Positions 38,997 through 47,655 of a stretch of 64,000 nucleotides of DNA are shown here, piece by piece (the stretch's first letter is position 1; each line of letters starts with the position of its first letter). The notes beneath the pieces are model-generated. The model ran no database searches. It saw nothing but the letters and a program-made list of their open reading frames with translations, and was not told where the DNA came from. This DNA comes from Flectonema sp. DT1601. Taxonomy: Eukaryota; Euglenozoa; Diplonemea; Diplonemida; Diplonemidae. The stretch is taken from assembly GCA_964019425.1 (NCBI GenBank), contig OZ025859.1, positions 1-64,000 of the forward strand, given 5' to 3'. A program made the position numbers and the translations under genes.

Positions 38997-41900
38997 TTAT
39001 TTCCAAAGTCTAAGGTTAGATGTCTGTTCCATCCACCTTATGATCAACGCGAGTGATGGAAGCCACGCCAAAGTGAAGAGAGCTTCAAGGTTAGGAATTT
39101 CGTTGGCAATAATAAGTTCCCGGTCGCGATCCCACTTGCCGGTCAGTGTTGAGAAGCCCAGGATTTTGAACCTGGCCGAATCGAGTTTGGGAGATTGACA
39201 TCCCTGCAGCAGGTGAACCTGTGAGGACGGTTCGCCACAAAATGGGCAGTCGATCGTCTTGCGCCAGTTCTGAATTAGCGGGTGACATCCTGTCCGGAAG
39301 TTCGCTATCCGTATCTCGTCGGCTCTTTCCATCCCAGGAGGGTATTTAACGGAACGGCCTCCGATGAGGTGCTTGTAGCAAGTGTAACCACTCACGTTAA
39401 GAAGATCTTTTTTGATGCAGCGCTTAACATGAGATGATCGCGAGAAGTACGTGCCTTTGACTAGCACAGGACGGATGTTCTTGTTGTGTGCTGCTTCCTT
39501 TGCAAGCGCATCAACTTCATCGTGAAATCCGATTCCAATGTGCGAGGGGATGAATTGCAGATGCACTTTCATTTCACACATGCGCAGGTATTCCAGTATC
39601 TTCAAGGACTCAGTGTTCTTCTGTCTGCACCTTCCACCCAGCAGTTCATCCAGAAGGGATTTTGAGTCCGTGAATATCCTCACAGATTTCATTGAAGTAT
39701 CTTTGCTAAACACTGTTCTCAGATGTCTAGCCGCGTTCTTCAGAGCATGTTGTTCAGCCCTGTAGCTGCAGTCAGCTTGATAAAGCCTAGACGCGTAAGC
39801 AGATCGAAGGCCGCTACGTGACTTGGCAATATGAGCCGCACCGGCCGCGCCGGAAGCAGAGTAGGAGCCATCGCAGTTGATTACCATGTCGACAGGAGGT
39901 AACGTTCCAATGTACGACATGAATTTTTCTTTGTCCACCGCAGGGTTCGCGGACTTCGGAAATCCGCAGCCGTTGCTAATCCTAAGGTTTGTCGGAGATA
40001 CCCAGGGTTCCATCGAGTCAGGCTGCACAAGGCACTGGCTTTCTCGCTGACTATCAGTGCCAGGGATTAGGCCAGCCCAGTAGCTTTGTGTTGAGGCGAG
40101 TCTGTTTGTATTAGGTATCCAAGTCATGGCTTTATACCTGTAGTACGCAATTTTTGTCTGCTTTTCAATCTGACGTTTAAAAGGATACATGTCAGACTCC
40201 CACAACAGTAACTCTCTTGGCGTACACTTGCTGCATCCAGTAACCAGTCTGGCGACCTTCCTCAGTTCGAAGTCGATGCTGTCAACGCTGCTGCTTATCA
40301 GCCAACCAAAACTGTCAAGCGCATATGAGATTCTTGCGGTTACATAAAGGTTCTTAACCATGTTAAGAGTCTTGTAGTCCAGTTCGTACGGCTGGAGGCA
40401 CTGCAGAAGTGATATCCCCCTCTTTAATTCTTCGTGAATCTTGCCTACTTGTTTGTGGAAGGTGAGCCTGTCGTCGATGTGAACTCCGAGGTATTTTACT
40501 GAGTCGACTATCGGTAACAGAAAGGCAGTTTTGAATATTGCTCTCACAACCATAATGCTGTCCTCACGAACGACGTATTGCAGCATCAAGTTGTCGAGTT
40601 CTTCTTGTGTCTTGATTGGGATTCCTCCAATTTCAAGAATCGTTTCGCCACTTTGAAGCATGGGTCTGGGTGATTTGAGATTGATATGATTCTCGATGTC
40701 ACCATAGTCAAGTTTAAGCATGCGTTCCTCAACAGATCTAGAGAAAAGCAGTTCGCGATTACACGTATCGTTTAGTACTATGCCCTTCGAGCGAACATTC
40801 ATCTTAAGCGCACAGGTTTTGGAGACCGATAAGGCCATGTCGTTTTCAAAACACCATTGATCCACTTTGTCGAGTACTAACTGAGCATTCGAAAGAGCTT
40901 CTTCCATGTTTGATCCTGACACCACACATGCTGTGTCATCCGCATACAGAGCAGACGTCGTTGTTTCCTTCTCCAGTTCCAAAATCTTGCAGAGGTCATC
41001 AACGTAGATAAGATAAAGAAGAGGACCCAGGATCGATCCCTGGGGAACCCCCTTAGCCAGAGTACGGAATTCGCTAAAATACCCATTCGCTTCAACTCTA
41101 ACCTTCCTGTTTGTAAGAAAGTCTGTGATCCATCTGATAATAACATTCGGAACACCCATCTTTACTAATTTTAATAAAAGTATCTTATGGTTGATCCTGT
41201 CAAACGCAGCAGTAAAGTCGAATGACAAGAACACTGATCTCTTTTCTTCCATGTGGCTCCTTACGATAGCATCTACTAGAACGGTGATCTGCTCGCAGGT
41301 ATTTCTCCCCTTTCTGAATCCAGCCTGTAGTGGACTGAGCGACGAATGTTTTGTGAGCCAGTGCATGAGTCGGTCATACACGAGCCTCTCCGCAAGTTTC
41401 CCAACAACCGAGGTGAGCGTTATTGGTCTGAAACTCTTTAGTTCATTACGAGGTTTCCCTGCCTTGAACATGGGCTTGATTAGTCCCTGTTTCCATTGGT
41501 ACGGTACTTTTGAAGTCTTCCAAGAAGTGTTAATAATTCTCAAGAGGTATTCCACTGTTGCCGGAGTGAAGTTTTTGATCATCTCATTGTGAACTCCATC
41601 AGGTCCTGCAGCCTTGCGGGTCTTCAGGTTCTTAATCGCAGCTTTAATTTCAGCCATTGTGAAATCACAGCAAATATCTATTTCATTATCACCTTCTGAG
41701 AGTGCGGGGGCCTCTAGCGATAATATTTCCGATTTCGAGACAAACATGTCCAAGAATGCTGATGGGAGATCGCAGTCAGAGATGTTGTTGACACTGATAT
41801 CTTTACCAGCATCTTGCTGCAGTTCTTTGATCTTCTTAAACGCAAAGGCAAAGTTGTTACCCTTGTCAAGTTGATCACGTAGGTGGACACCCTTCGATTT

Positions 41901-42908
41901 GGTAGAATCAGGGGTTGACGTCTTCCACTTTCGTCTCCGTTTCCCTTTGAAAAGGAGACGTCGACGAATGAATTTAGCCGCCACTTCATGCAGTATGTTG
42001 TTAAAGAGCTTGGCATTCGCAGTTGCATCATCGGAGAGTCTTGATTTTCTAATTCTCTTTTCGAGCATGGTCCCAAAGCAGTTCCAGTCCGTAGACTTGA
42101 AGTCCCATACAACGCGTTTCTTCGAACCTATCGTGGCCCGTGCAAGTTGGCACATGGGATCCAGTACGGTGTAGAGAGGTCGATGATCTGACCCATGTTT
42201 ATTATCTTCTTCAATTGCACTAAATTCTTCAAGAACCATCGAGTTTGAAAAGAATACTACATCTGGCGAGGTACCACCCCCCGGGACGTCAGGAAAAGGC
42301 CTTGTGATTGACCCCATCTTGTTAGCAACCAGTAGATCATTTTGGGCTGCCCATGCATGTAGAGTTGAACCTGCTCTCGTCGATTTAAGTGACCACACCG
42401 GATGATGGGCATTAAAGTCACCCGCGACGATTGCTTTCGTTGAGACTGGAAGATCTGACTCTCTGATCATGCATCCCGGGGGAGCATAAACATTGATGAT
42501 GTCAATCTTTCCACCTATGTTGACCTTCACGACCTCGACATCATTTAAGTGTGGCGGAAGCTCCATGTTCAAACGCTGCTGAGTGTGGCATTTTTTCACC
42601 ATAGAAATAACCCCTCCACCTCGTGTTGCCCTATCATTCCGATAGGTGAAATAGTCCGTGTGCGAAATTACATCATTCGTCCAAGTCTCCTGTAGGCACA
42701 GTACGTCAGGCGCATAGGCATTTAGCAGCTTGTGAATATAAGCGCCTTTGTTCCCCATCGATCGACAGTTCCAGCTCAGTAGAGATATGAGAGAGTTGTC
42801 AGGGCCAGGGTTGCGTTCGACGTCGCCTGCCTTTAGCAGCAGTTCACGAGCCGTATCCTTTTCCACAAGTGAGTTGGTCGGACTGAGTTCATCCTCATCG
42901 TCATCTAG
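38997..42908 (-). CDS. LINE ORF2: 2A peptide, APE endonuclease, RT, RNase H, zinc motif
   Basis: 1303 codons open after the ORF1 stop, in the same frame as ORF1. There is no ATG until residue 37 counted from the GTG at 42866, which is inside the endonuclease, so independent start at an ATG would lose the domain. The first 36 codons after TGA hold an acidic stretch and AGDVERNPGP, a canonical 2A (D-x-E-x-NPG/P). Then follow: endonuclease with SWNCRS, CLQETW, GDFNAH, SPDVVF, GSDHRP; RT with FRPITLTSVVGK, SFDFTAAFDRINH, GVPQGSILGPLLYLIYVDD and SALYADDTACVV (about residue 640); RNase H with NCDGSYS, YRAEQ, FTDSKSLLDEL and the SHIGIGFHDEVDALA end; and a C-terminal CPFC-x6-H-x4-C. All catalytic residues I looked for are present. 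It copies its own RNA at a nicked target. Confidence 0.92.
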   Translation of the reverse strand, partial: LDDDEDELSPTNSLVEKDTARELLLKAGDVERNPGPDNSLISLLSWNCRSMGNKGAYIHKLLNAYAPDVLCLQETWTNDVISHTDYFTYRNDRATRGGGVISMVKKCHTQQRLNMELPPHLNDVEVVKVNIGGKIDIINVYAPPGCMIRESDLPVSTKAIVAGDFNAHHPVWSLKSTRAGSTLHAWAAQNDLLVANKMGSITRPFPDVPGGGTSPDVVFFSNSMVLEEFSAIEEDNKHGSDHRPLYTVLDPMCQLARATIGSKKRVVWDFKSTDWNCFGTMLEKRIRKSRLSDDATANAKLFNNILHEVAAKFIRRRLLFKGKRRRKWKTSTPDSTKSKGVHLRDQLDKGNNFAFAFKKIKELQQDAGKDISVNNISDCDLPSAFLDMFVSKSEILSLEAPALSEGDNEIDICCDFTMAEIKAAIKNLKTRKAAGPDGVHNEMIKNFTPATVEYLLRIINTSWKTSKVPYQWKQGLIKPMFKAGKPRNELKSFRPITLTSVVGKLAERLVYDRLMHWLTKHSSLSPLQAGFRKGRNTCEQITVLVDAIVRSHMEEKRSVFLSFDFTAAFDRINHKILLLKLVKMGVPNVIIRWITDFLTNRKVRVEANGYFSEFRTLAKGVPQGSILGPLLYLIYVDDLCKILELEKETTTSALYADDTACVVSGSNMEEALSNAQLVLDKVDQWCFENDMALSVSKTCALKMNVRSKGIVLNDTCNRELLFSRSVEERMLKLDYGDIENHINLKSPRPMLQSGETILEIGGIPIKTQEELDNLMLQYVVREDSIMVVRAIFKTAFLLPIVDSVKYLGVHIDDRLTFHKQVGKIHEELKRGISLLQCLQPYELDYKTLNMVKNLYVTARISYALDSFGWLISSSVDSIDFELRKVARLVTGCSKCTPRELLLWESDMYPFKRQIEKQTKIAYYRYKAMTWIPNTNRLASTQSYWAGLIPGTDSQRESQCLVQPDSMEPWVSPTNLRISNGCGFPKSANPAVDKEKFMSYIGTLPPVDMVINCDGSYSASGAAGAAHIAKSRSGLRSAYASRLYQADCSYRAEQHALKNAARHLRTVFSKDTSMKSVRIFTDSKSLLDELLGGRCRQKNTESLKILEYLRMCEMKVHLQFIPSHIGIGFHDEVDALAKEAAHNKNIRPVLVKGTYFSRSSHVKRCIKKDLLNVSGYTCYKHLIGGRSVKYPPGMERADEIRIANFRTGCHPLIQNWRKTIDCPFCGEPSSQVHLLQGCQSPKLDSARFKILGFSTLTGKWDRDRELIIANEIPNLEALFTLAWLPSLALIIRWMEQTSNLRLWK

Positions 42909-42911
42909 TCA
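42902..42911 (-). promoter_or_regulatory. read-through stop TGA-CTA-G between ORF1 and ORF2
   Basis: The stop codon at 42909-42911 is followed by CTA G. UGA-CUA(-G) is the best known leaky stop context in eukaryotes and some viruses. It is the only stop between the ORFs, which share the frame, and the 2A motif lies about 30 codons beyond it. Basis: sequence seen directly; the leaky nature is from known examples of this context. Confidence 0.75.
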
Positions 42912-44567
42912 GTTGAGATCAAAGTCCGAATCGTTACTTTCCATTTCTACGTCACGGTTTTTATCACTATCCTGCTTAGCAGCAGATTCGGTGGGCGGTG
43001 TTGTTGTTTGTGCTGTTGCTGGTGCTGGCGTTGGTGTTGGTGCTGATGGTGCTGGCGCTGGTGTTGGTGCTGATGTCGGCTGCTGAGTTGGCTGTTGTGG
43101 TTGAGGAGTTGTTTTTTGTCTCTTCAGGGTTCCCGTTAGTTTTTGAGCCGCGTCGCCTGGGTTGTAGGTTGGGCCTAGCGGTTTTCTGTCAGTTCGTTTA
43201 ACTTCTTTGTTTATTACAAGGTATTCATTAGTACCTATGCTTACGAAGTTGGGCGGTTGAGATTTCGCAATTGCAACAATTGTAGTACTCCCTCCTTTAT
43301 GGAAAGAAGCAACAACTGTGTGTTCCCAGTTGTGTGAGGACTTCAAGAAGTCGCTGATCTGCGCTGTCGAGTACTTACGAATCGCCATCGAATTTATAAC
43401 AAACCTGTCGCCCGAGGGCAGTGCAGGCTTGATTGCCGCGTTGAGCTTAATGCTGACCCTGATATTACAGTCAGGGTGGACTCGGAGTCCAAAACAGCTT
43501 TTAAACCTGCACATGTAGAATTTTCCTTTGAATTCATCAAGTGCAGAAGTCTTGGACTTCGCTGCCAGGAAGCCAAGGTCGTTTTTGAATTGCAACGTTG
43601 GCCAAACGTCACTTCCGTTCGACCAACTCGGGTTTCTGAAAAAGACATTCTTGGGTTTGTCAGTTTCGGGTTCGCTGTTGTTGTATTCCAGAACCTCGTG
43701 TACTTGGTTTCTGGGGACTCTGAAAGCCATCGAGGTGTGGGACTCGTTCTTTCTGTAGCTAAAGGGGTCCGCCTTTATCTTCAATTTCTTTAGAATATCG
43801 GTCGTTTTGACGGTCAATTCTTTCTCAGCTGATTTTCCCCAGTCTTGGATGAATAGAACTGGGTTGGGAGTTGGAATCTGGTGGCTAGTTGCTGCTTTAG
43901 AAAAGTCGTCACCAAATACGTGCGTGTAAAATACGCGCCTGATCTCGCAGACGCCACCCTTTTTTATCACCGGTAATGCTACTGGAACGGTGCTCTTTGT
44001 GAGCGGGATTTTGCTGATAGCAGCCCAACGGCCGCTCTTCTTTGTTTGGCGGAGTGCTTCTAAGTCTAGCTTCGAACGAACTAAAACAAGACCAGAGGTA
44101 AGGTTGTTTGTAGCATTAGCTGCTACGTCGTAACTGATGGTGGCCACAGTGCCTGCCCACGCACCGTGAATGTGCCACTCCGGGTAGCTTGCTTTTGCTT
44201 TTCCCTTCGTGGTTTGATTGTCCTTCATTGCTGTCGGTATCGGCAATGAGAACGGCTTCGTACTCGTCTGTTGATTAGAAGCTGTAGATGCTCCTGTAGT
44301 TGGTTGGTTGACACCTGTGGTTGAGGGTGTCGTCGCTTCTGCTGCCGTCGTCGCGGTCGCTTCCGTCCCACCACTCCCATCGAGTGTGTCCGGTGTCCTC
44401 CTCTTCATCTCCGGGTTCCCACCTTCTGACCCAGCTACGAATTGAACGATCTCCAGTAGGAGATTTGCCACCCTTCTTTCCTTCTCTTGCTCCGGGATCC
44501 CGTCTTCTCCCACTATCTTCAGGAGGTTTATTGCCTCCGATACCAACCTCCTCAGGTTGTCTCTCAT
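42909..44567 (-). CDS. LINE ORF1 protein
   Basis: 552 codons from the ATG at 44567 (the open frame extends upstream to 44609 without another ATG). The N terminus has a short helical segment (RDNLRRLVSEAINLL), then a Ser/Thr/Gln-rich linker, a folded central part (about residues 120-450) that I cannot assign to an RRM or zinc-knuckle family, and a Pro/Ala/Thr tail with a glutamine run. It ends in an acidic stretch (ESNDSDFDLN) before the TGA. No CCHC motif. It probably binds element RNA, as ORF1 proteins do; this is inference. Confidence 0.8.
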   Translation of the reverse strand: MRDNLRRLVSEAINLLKIVGEDGIPEQEKERRVANLLLEIVQFVAGSEGGNPEMKRRTPDTLDGSGGTEATATTAAEATTPSTTGVNQPTTGASTASNQQTSTKPFSLPIPTAMKDNQTTKGKAKASYPEWHIHGAWAGTVATISYDVAANATNNLTSGLVLVRSKLDLEALRQTKKSGRWAAISKIPLTKSTVPVALPVIKKGGVCEIRRVFYTHVFGDDFSKAATSHQIPTPNPVLFIQDWGKSAEKELTVKTTDILKKLKIKADPFSYRKNESHTSMAFRVPRNQVHEVLEYNNSEPETDKPKNVFFRNPSWSNGSDVWPTLQFKNDLGFLAAKSKTSALDEFKGKFYMCRFKSCFGLRVHPDCNIRVSIKLNAAIKPALPSGDRFVINSMAIRKYSTAQISDFLKSSHNWEHTVVASFHKGGSTTIVAIAKSQPPNFVSIGTNEYLVINKEVKRTDRKPLGPTYNPGDAAQKLTGTLKRQKTTPQPQQPTQQPTSAPTPAPAPSAPTPTPAPATAQTTTPPTESAAKQDSDKNRDVEMESNDSDFDLN

Positions 44568-44631
44568 AATTGCTTTTTCCTGTGAAACGTACCCACTGAT
44601 TCTTACCAATATTAGGTTGCGAAATCAATAA

Positions 44632-44682
44632 AGTACAGAAGTACAGAAAGTACAGAAGTACAGAAAGTACAGAAGTACAGTT
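44632..44682 (-). repeat. LINE 5' UTR short tandem repeat
   Basis: Alternating GTACAGAA and AGTACAGAAA units on the + strand (about five pairs), just upstream of ORF1 on the - strand. It could be part of the internal promoter or a slippage product. Confidence 0.7.
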
Positions 44683-44690
44683 TTGCGGAT

Positions 44691-47237
44691 TTAAACACAT
44701 ATCCAGGGGTCAAAAAAGTTACACAAGGCCGTGACCGTAGTGTACGTTTCCCCAAACCTGGGGGTGGATCTGTAGGTTTTCCCATTATTAATTTTGTCCT
44801 CGGAAATATAATCAATTAAGGCTTGTTCTTCCACTTTTAATTTATCATTTTTATATGATTGTATAACTTTTTCTTTAGCATCATATGCGCTTTTAACACG
44901 TTTTAAAACGTCTGATGAAATTACTTCTAGTAATTTCTGCTCCTCCATCGTAGTACTTCCAGTCTTCACATAATTTGCAAAACAACTCTTAAAGTCCGTA
45001 TGACCTTTCGACCCCTTGAATGTAATTGCTTTATTAATATATAAATTATCCATCCAAACTGTTCTATTAACATGTGATTGGCTCATTGATTTAAATAAAT
45101 CTAAATCTTTTTCTGTTGGTTCCGATCCAGCTTTAAACCCCCCTGAGAATTCAATTTCATTTTTGGTTTTCGAATTCTTCATTATTCTAACTCTGGGTGG
45201 AATTGCGGTTTTTATTGGATTATCACCAGACACAACCACTTCTATATTAGCTAATTCTCTTCCAGTAATCAAATTTCTCATTAATGCAACTGACTCTGCG
45301 TTCTTAATTGGCACACCATCAGCTTTTATTCTGTTATCAATAAAACTCTCTGCAACAGTCGGAACCTCCGGCGGAATTATTACACAAAAGTTTGGTTCAG
45401 GAATGTAAACTCCCAGCTTTACATATTTTGCAGTGGCCACTCTTATTTCCCTGCACAATTTTGATCCTTCAACAAAAGGCAAATCCCCTTTCTTCTCCTT
45501 TGTGAACTCATAACCGGTAGACATTACTGTTGGACCTTTTTCGGACGCACCATGAATCCTTAAATAAGCACTATATATTCCGTTAAATGACACAGTATCA
45601 CCATCAAGAATGCTCAGATAAACATCACCACCATCATTCTGTTCCCTTGCCTCTCTTACTAAGTTCTTAGTATTCGAATGGTTTTTTGCAGCTTCTCTTA
45701 ATTCTTGATATGGAACAGCTATTCCACTTTCACATGTTTTTCTAAACTCTTCAGCTTTTGATGTATTATAGCGCTTAAGTTTTTTATAAAACATTTTAAC
45801 ATCCTCATAGTCTACTTCTTTATTCGAGGAATCGTACCATTTGAACTTCCAAAAAATACCAAATTTACGATGTGGAATTGCACTCTTTGTTGTTGCTTGT
45901 AACTCCTTGTGGAGCAGGTTATTCTTTCGGGTACTAAGTGACAGCGGTCTATTCAAAGCTATGCTCACAGAGACTGTATCTTTAATGGATTCGTCCCATT
46001 CATTTTCAAAACCATTCTCACTTAATTTATCCAAAAAGGGCTGAACTACAACACTCGTTGTTTCCGAAGAAGAATTCCCATCCGTTGATAGTATGTCTTC
46101 CTGCTTTACAGAACCAACTGATGTACCAAATTTAAATGTTCTATAAGGCAATGAACGTAGATTATCTAATTTAACAAACTGCCTTTCGTCAGATGAATCA
46201 TAACTCTCATCTGAAGATGATTCATCAGATTCTTCGCCCTCCTCAACTAATATTATAGAATCCAAAGCTAAGTCCTTAGTATCCGAATGGTTTTTTGCAG
46301 CTTCTATTAATTTTTTATTTGTAATAGTTATTCCACTTTCACATGTTTTTCTAAACTCTTCAGCTTTTGATGTATCATAGCTCTTAAGTTTTTTATAAAA
46401 CTTTTTAACTTTCTCATAGTCTACTTTTTTATTCGAGGAATCGTACCATTTGAACTTCCAAAAAATACCAAATTTACGATGTGTAATTTCACTCTTTGTT
46501 GTTGCTTGTAACTCCTTGCGGAGCAGGTTATTCTTTCGGGTACTAAGTGACAGCGGTCTATGCGCTATGCTCACAGAGACTGTATCACTCCTTCTTCCCG
46601 AATAATTCCCATCCGTTAGTAGAATAACTTTTTTTTCCACAAAACCAACTGATGTTGTAAATTTAGATGTTCTATAAGGCAATGAATGTAGATCACATGC
46701 ATCTAACTCATCAAACTGCTTTGTATTAGATGAATCATAACTCTCATCCTCATCTTCAGATTCATCAGATTCTTTGCCCTCCTCAACTAATATTATTGGA
46801 TTTGCAATGAATCTGGGTTTTTGTTTTGATACTCCAAGCTCCCCATCTTGTTTTGATACTCCAAGCTCCCCATCTTGGTTTGATTCTCCAAGCTCCCCAT
46901 CTTGTTTTGATTCTCCAAGCTCCCCATCTTGTTTTGATACTCTAAGCTCCCCATCTTGTTTTGATACTCCAAGCTCCCCATCTTGTTTTGATACTCTAAG
47001 CTCCCCATCTTGTTTTGATTCTCCAAGCTCTCCATCTTGTTTTGATACTCTAAGCTCCCCATCTTGTTTTGATTCTCCAAGCTCCCCATCTTGTTTTGAT
47101 ACTCTAAGCTCCCCATCTTGTTTTGATACTCTAAGCTCCCCATCTTGTTTTGATTCTCCAAGCTCCCCATCTTGTTTTGATACTCTAAGCTCCCCTAAAG
47201 CACCACTCAGATCACCTACACATCCATCATGTTGCAT
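44691..47237 (-). CDS. 848-aa repeat protein, unknown function
   Basis: ATG at 47237. Residues about 15-140 are about eleven copies of the 11-mer SKQDGELGE(S/V) with R/G and E/V alternation. An acidic Ser-rich stretch follows. A domain of about 200 residues is then present twice (LSTRKNNLL at about 236 and again at about 437), each with HRKFGIFWKFKWYDSSNK, a lysine-rich helix and AEEFRKTCESGI. The C-terminal half (VYLSILDGDTVSFNGIYSAY onward) is unique and alpha/beta in character. The last 30 or so residues lie in the module shared with 37105-37190. The LINE 5' end abuts the stop, so the natural C terminus may be replaced. The low-GC, Lys/Ser/Asn-rich style resembles intracellular-bacterial effectors, but I recognise no family and cannot claim transfer. 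Confidence 0.7.
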   Translation of the reverse strand: MQHDGCVGDLSGALGELRVSKQDGELGESKQDGELRVSKQDGELRVSKQDGELGESKQDGELRVSKQDGELGESKQDGELRVSKQDGELGVSKQDGELRVSKQDGELGESKQDGELGESNQDGELGVSKQDGELGVSKQKPRFIANPIILVEEGKESDESEDEDESYDSSNTKQFDELDACDLHSLPYRTSKFTTSVGFVEKKVILLTDGNYSGRRSDTVSVSIAHRPLSLSTRKNNLLRKELQATTKSEITHRKFGIFWKFKWYDSSNKKVDYEKVKKFYKKLKSYDTSKAEEFRKTCESGITITNKKLIEAAKNHSDTKDLALDSIILVEEGEESDESSSDESYDSSDERQFVKLDNLRSLPYRTFKFGTSVGSVKQEDILSTDGNSSSETTSVVVQPFLDKLSENGFENEWDESIKDTVSVSIALNRPLSLSTRKNNLLHKELQATTKSAIPHRKFGIFWKFKWYDSSNKEVDYEDVKMFYKKLKRYNTSKAEEFRKTCESGIAVPYQELREAAKNHSNTKNLVREAREQNDGGDVYLSILDGDTVSFNGIYSAYLRIHGASEKGPTVMSTGYEFTKEKKGDLPFVEGSKLCREIRVATAKYVKLGVYIPEPNFCVIIPPEVPTVAESFIDNRIKADGVPIKNAESVALMRNLITGRELANIEVVVSGDNPIKTAIPPRVRIMKNSKTKNEIEFSGGFKAGSEPTEKDLDLFKSMSQSHVNRTVWMDNLYINKAITFKGSKGHTDFKSCFANYVKTGSTTMEEQKLLEVISSDVLKRVKSAYDAKEKVIQSYKNDKLKVEEQALIDYISEDKINNGKTYRSTPRFGETYTTVTALCNFFDPWICV
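44700..44785. repeat. 85-90 bp module shared with 37105-37190 (opposite orientation)
   Basis: It forms the 3' coding end of the 848-aa gene and matches the + strand of 37105-37190 when read on -. See that entry for the two readings. Confidence 0.8.
46830..47190. repeat. 33-bp coding tandem repeat
   Basis: About eleven units on the + strand of TTTTGATACTCTAAGCTCCC and CATCTTG type, in frame with the 848-aa gene. Unit-to-unit differences alternate in a pattern that suggests two-unit block duplications. Confidence 0.9.
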
Positions 47238-47379
47238 TTTTAACGTTATTCGCTTATTAAATATAAAACTAATATATCTAATCAGTTAATCAACCTGGGG
47301 GAGGATTAAAATTACTTAACTAATAATTCAACTCTTTTAATGTTATCCAGAACTTCTTAACTTTTAACCAGAAAGAGTT

Positions 47380-47655
47380 AGTATTATTAATCTTAGAACA
47401 GAAATGTGAGAATAAAAAATAAGGTTAAGCAAAAGAAAAGTATTCATTTCCACAGTTTCCTAACATCAAAAGGGTAATAGAATATGTAGTTTCAGGAGCC
47501 TTAATCTTGTACTACTTGTCCCTTTTTAGGCCTTCATCAGTAAGTTCTAAGGGACTTCATTCCAGTTAATTAATAAATCGGATCCATCAATTGGTCTATT
47601 TCAAAAGAACTGATTTCTTAATGTCCATCGGAGCTCGCCAGGACGGGCTAGCATA
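47380..47655 (-). mobile_element. PLE type A, 3' repeat (first part of split copy)
   Basis: Matches the 3' region of the type A element (20690-20880), down to the CGCCAGGACGGGCTAGCAT end, with a hammerhead-like core at 47479-47563. The rest of the element continues at 49376 after a DNA transposon. Confidence 0.85.
47479..47563 (-). ncRNA. hammerhead-like ribozyme motif, PLE copy 4
   Basis: CTGATGA at 47534-47540, GAAA at 47490-47493 (- strand), spacing 40 nt, same stem II as the copy at 32.2 kb. Confidence 0.42.

Larger units (their letters stand above)
38509..44695 (-). mobile_element. complete-looking LINE, I-group-like, with 2A and leaky stop
   Basis: Order on the - strand: 5' UTR with a short tandem repeat (44632-44682), ORF1 (42909-44567), TGA-CTA-G junction, ORF2 with endonuclease, RT, RNase H and zinc motif (ends 38997), 3' UTR with a conserved stem-loop (38789-38803), and an A-run (38510-38522). 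Both ORFs are undamaged, so the copy may be active or very recent. An RNase H domain after the RT and the APE-type endonuclease put it near the I/Ingi/Tad-type LINEs. Exact borders are uncertain because other insertions touch both ends. Confidence 0.88.
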
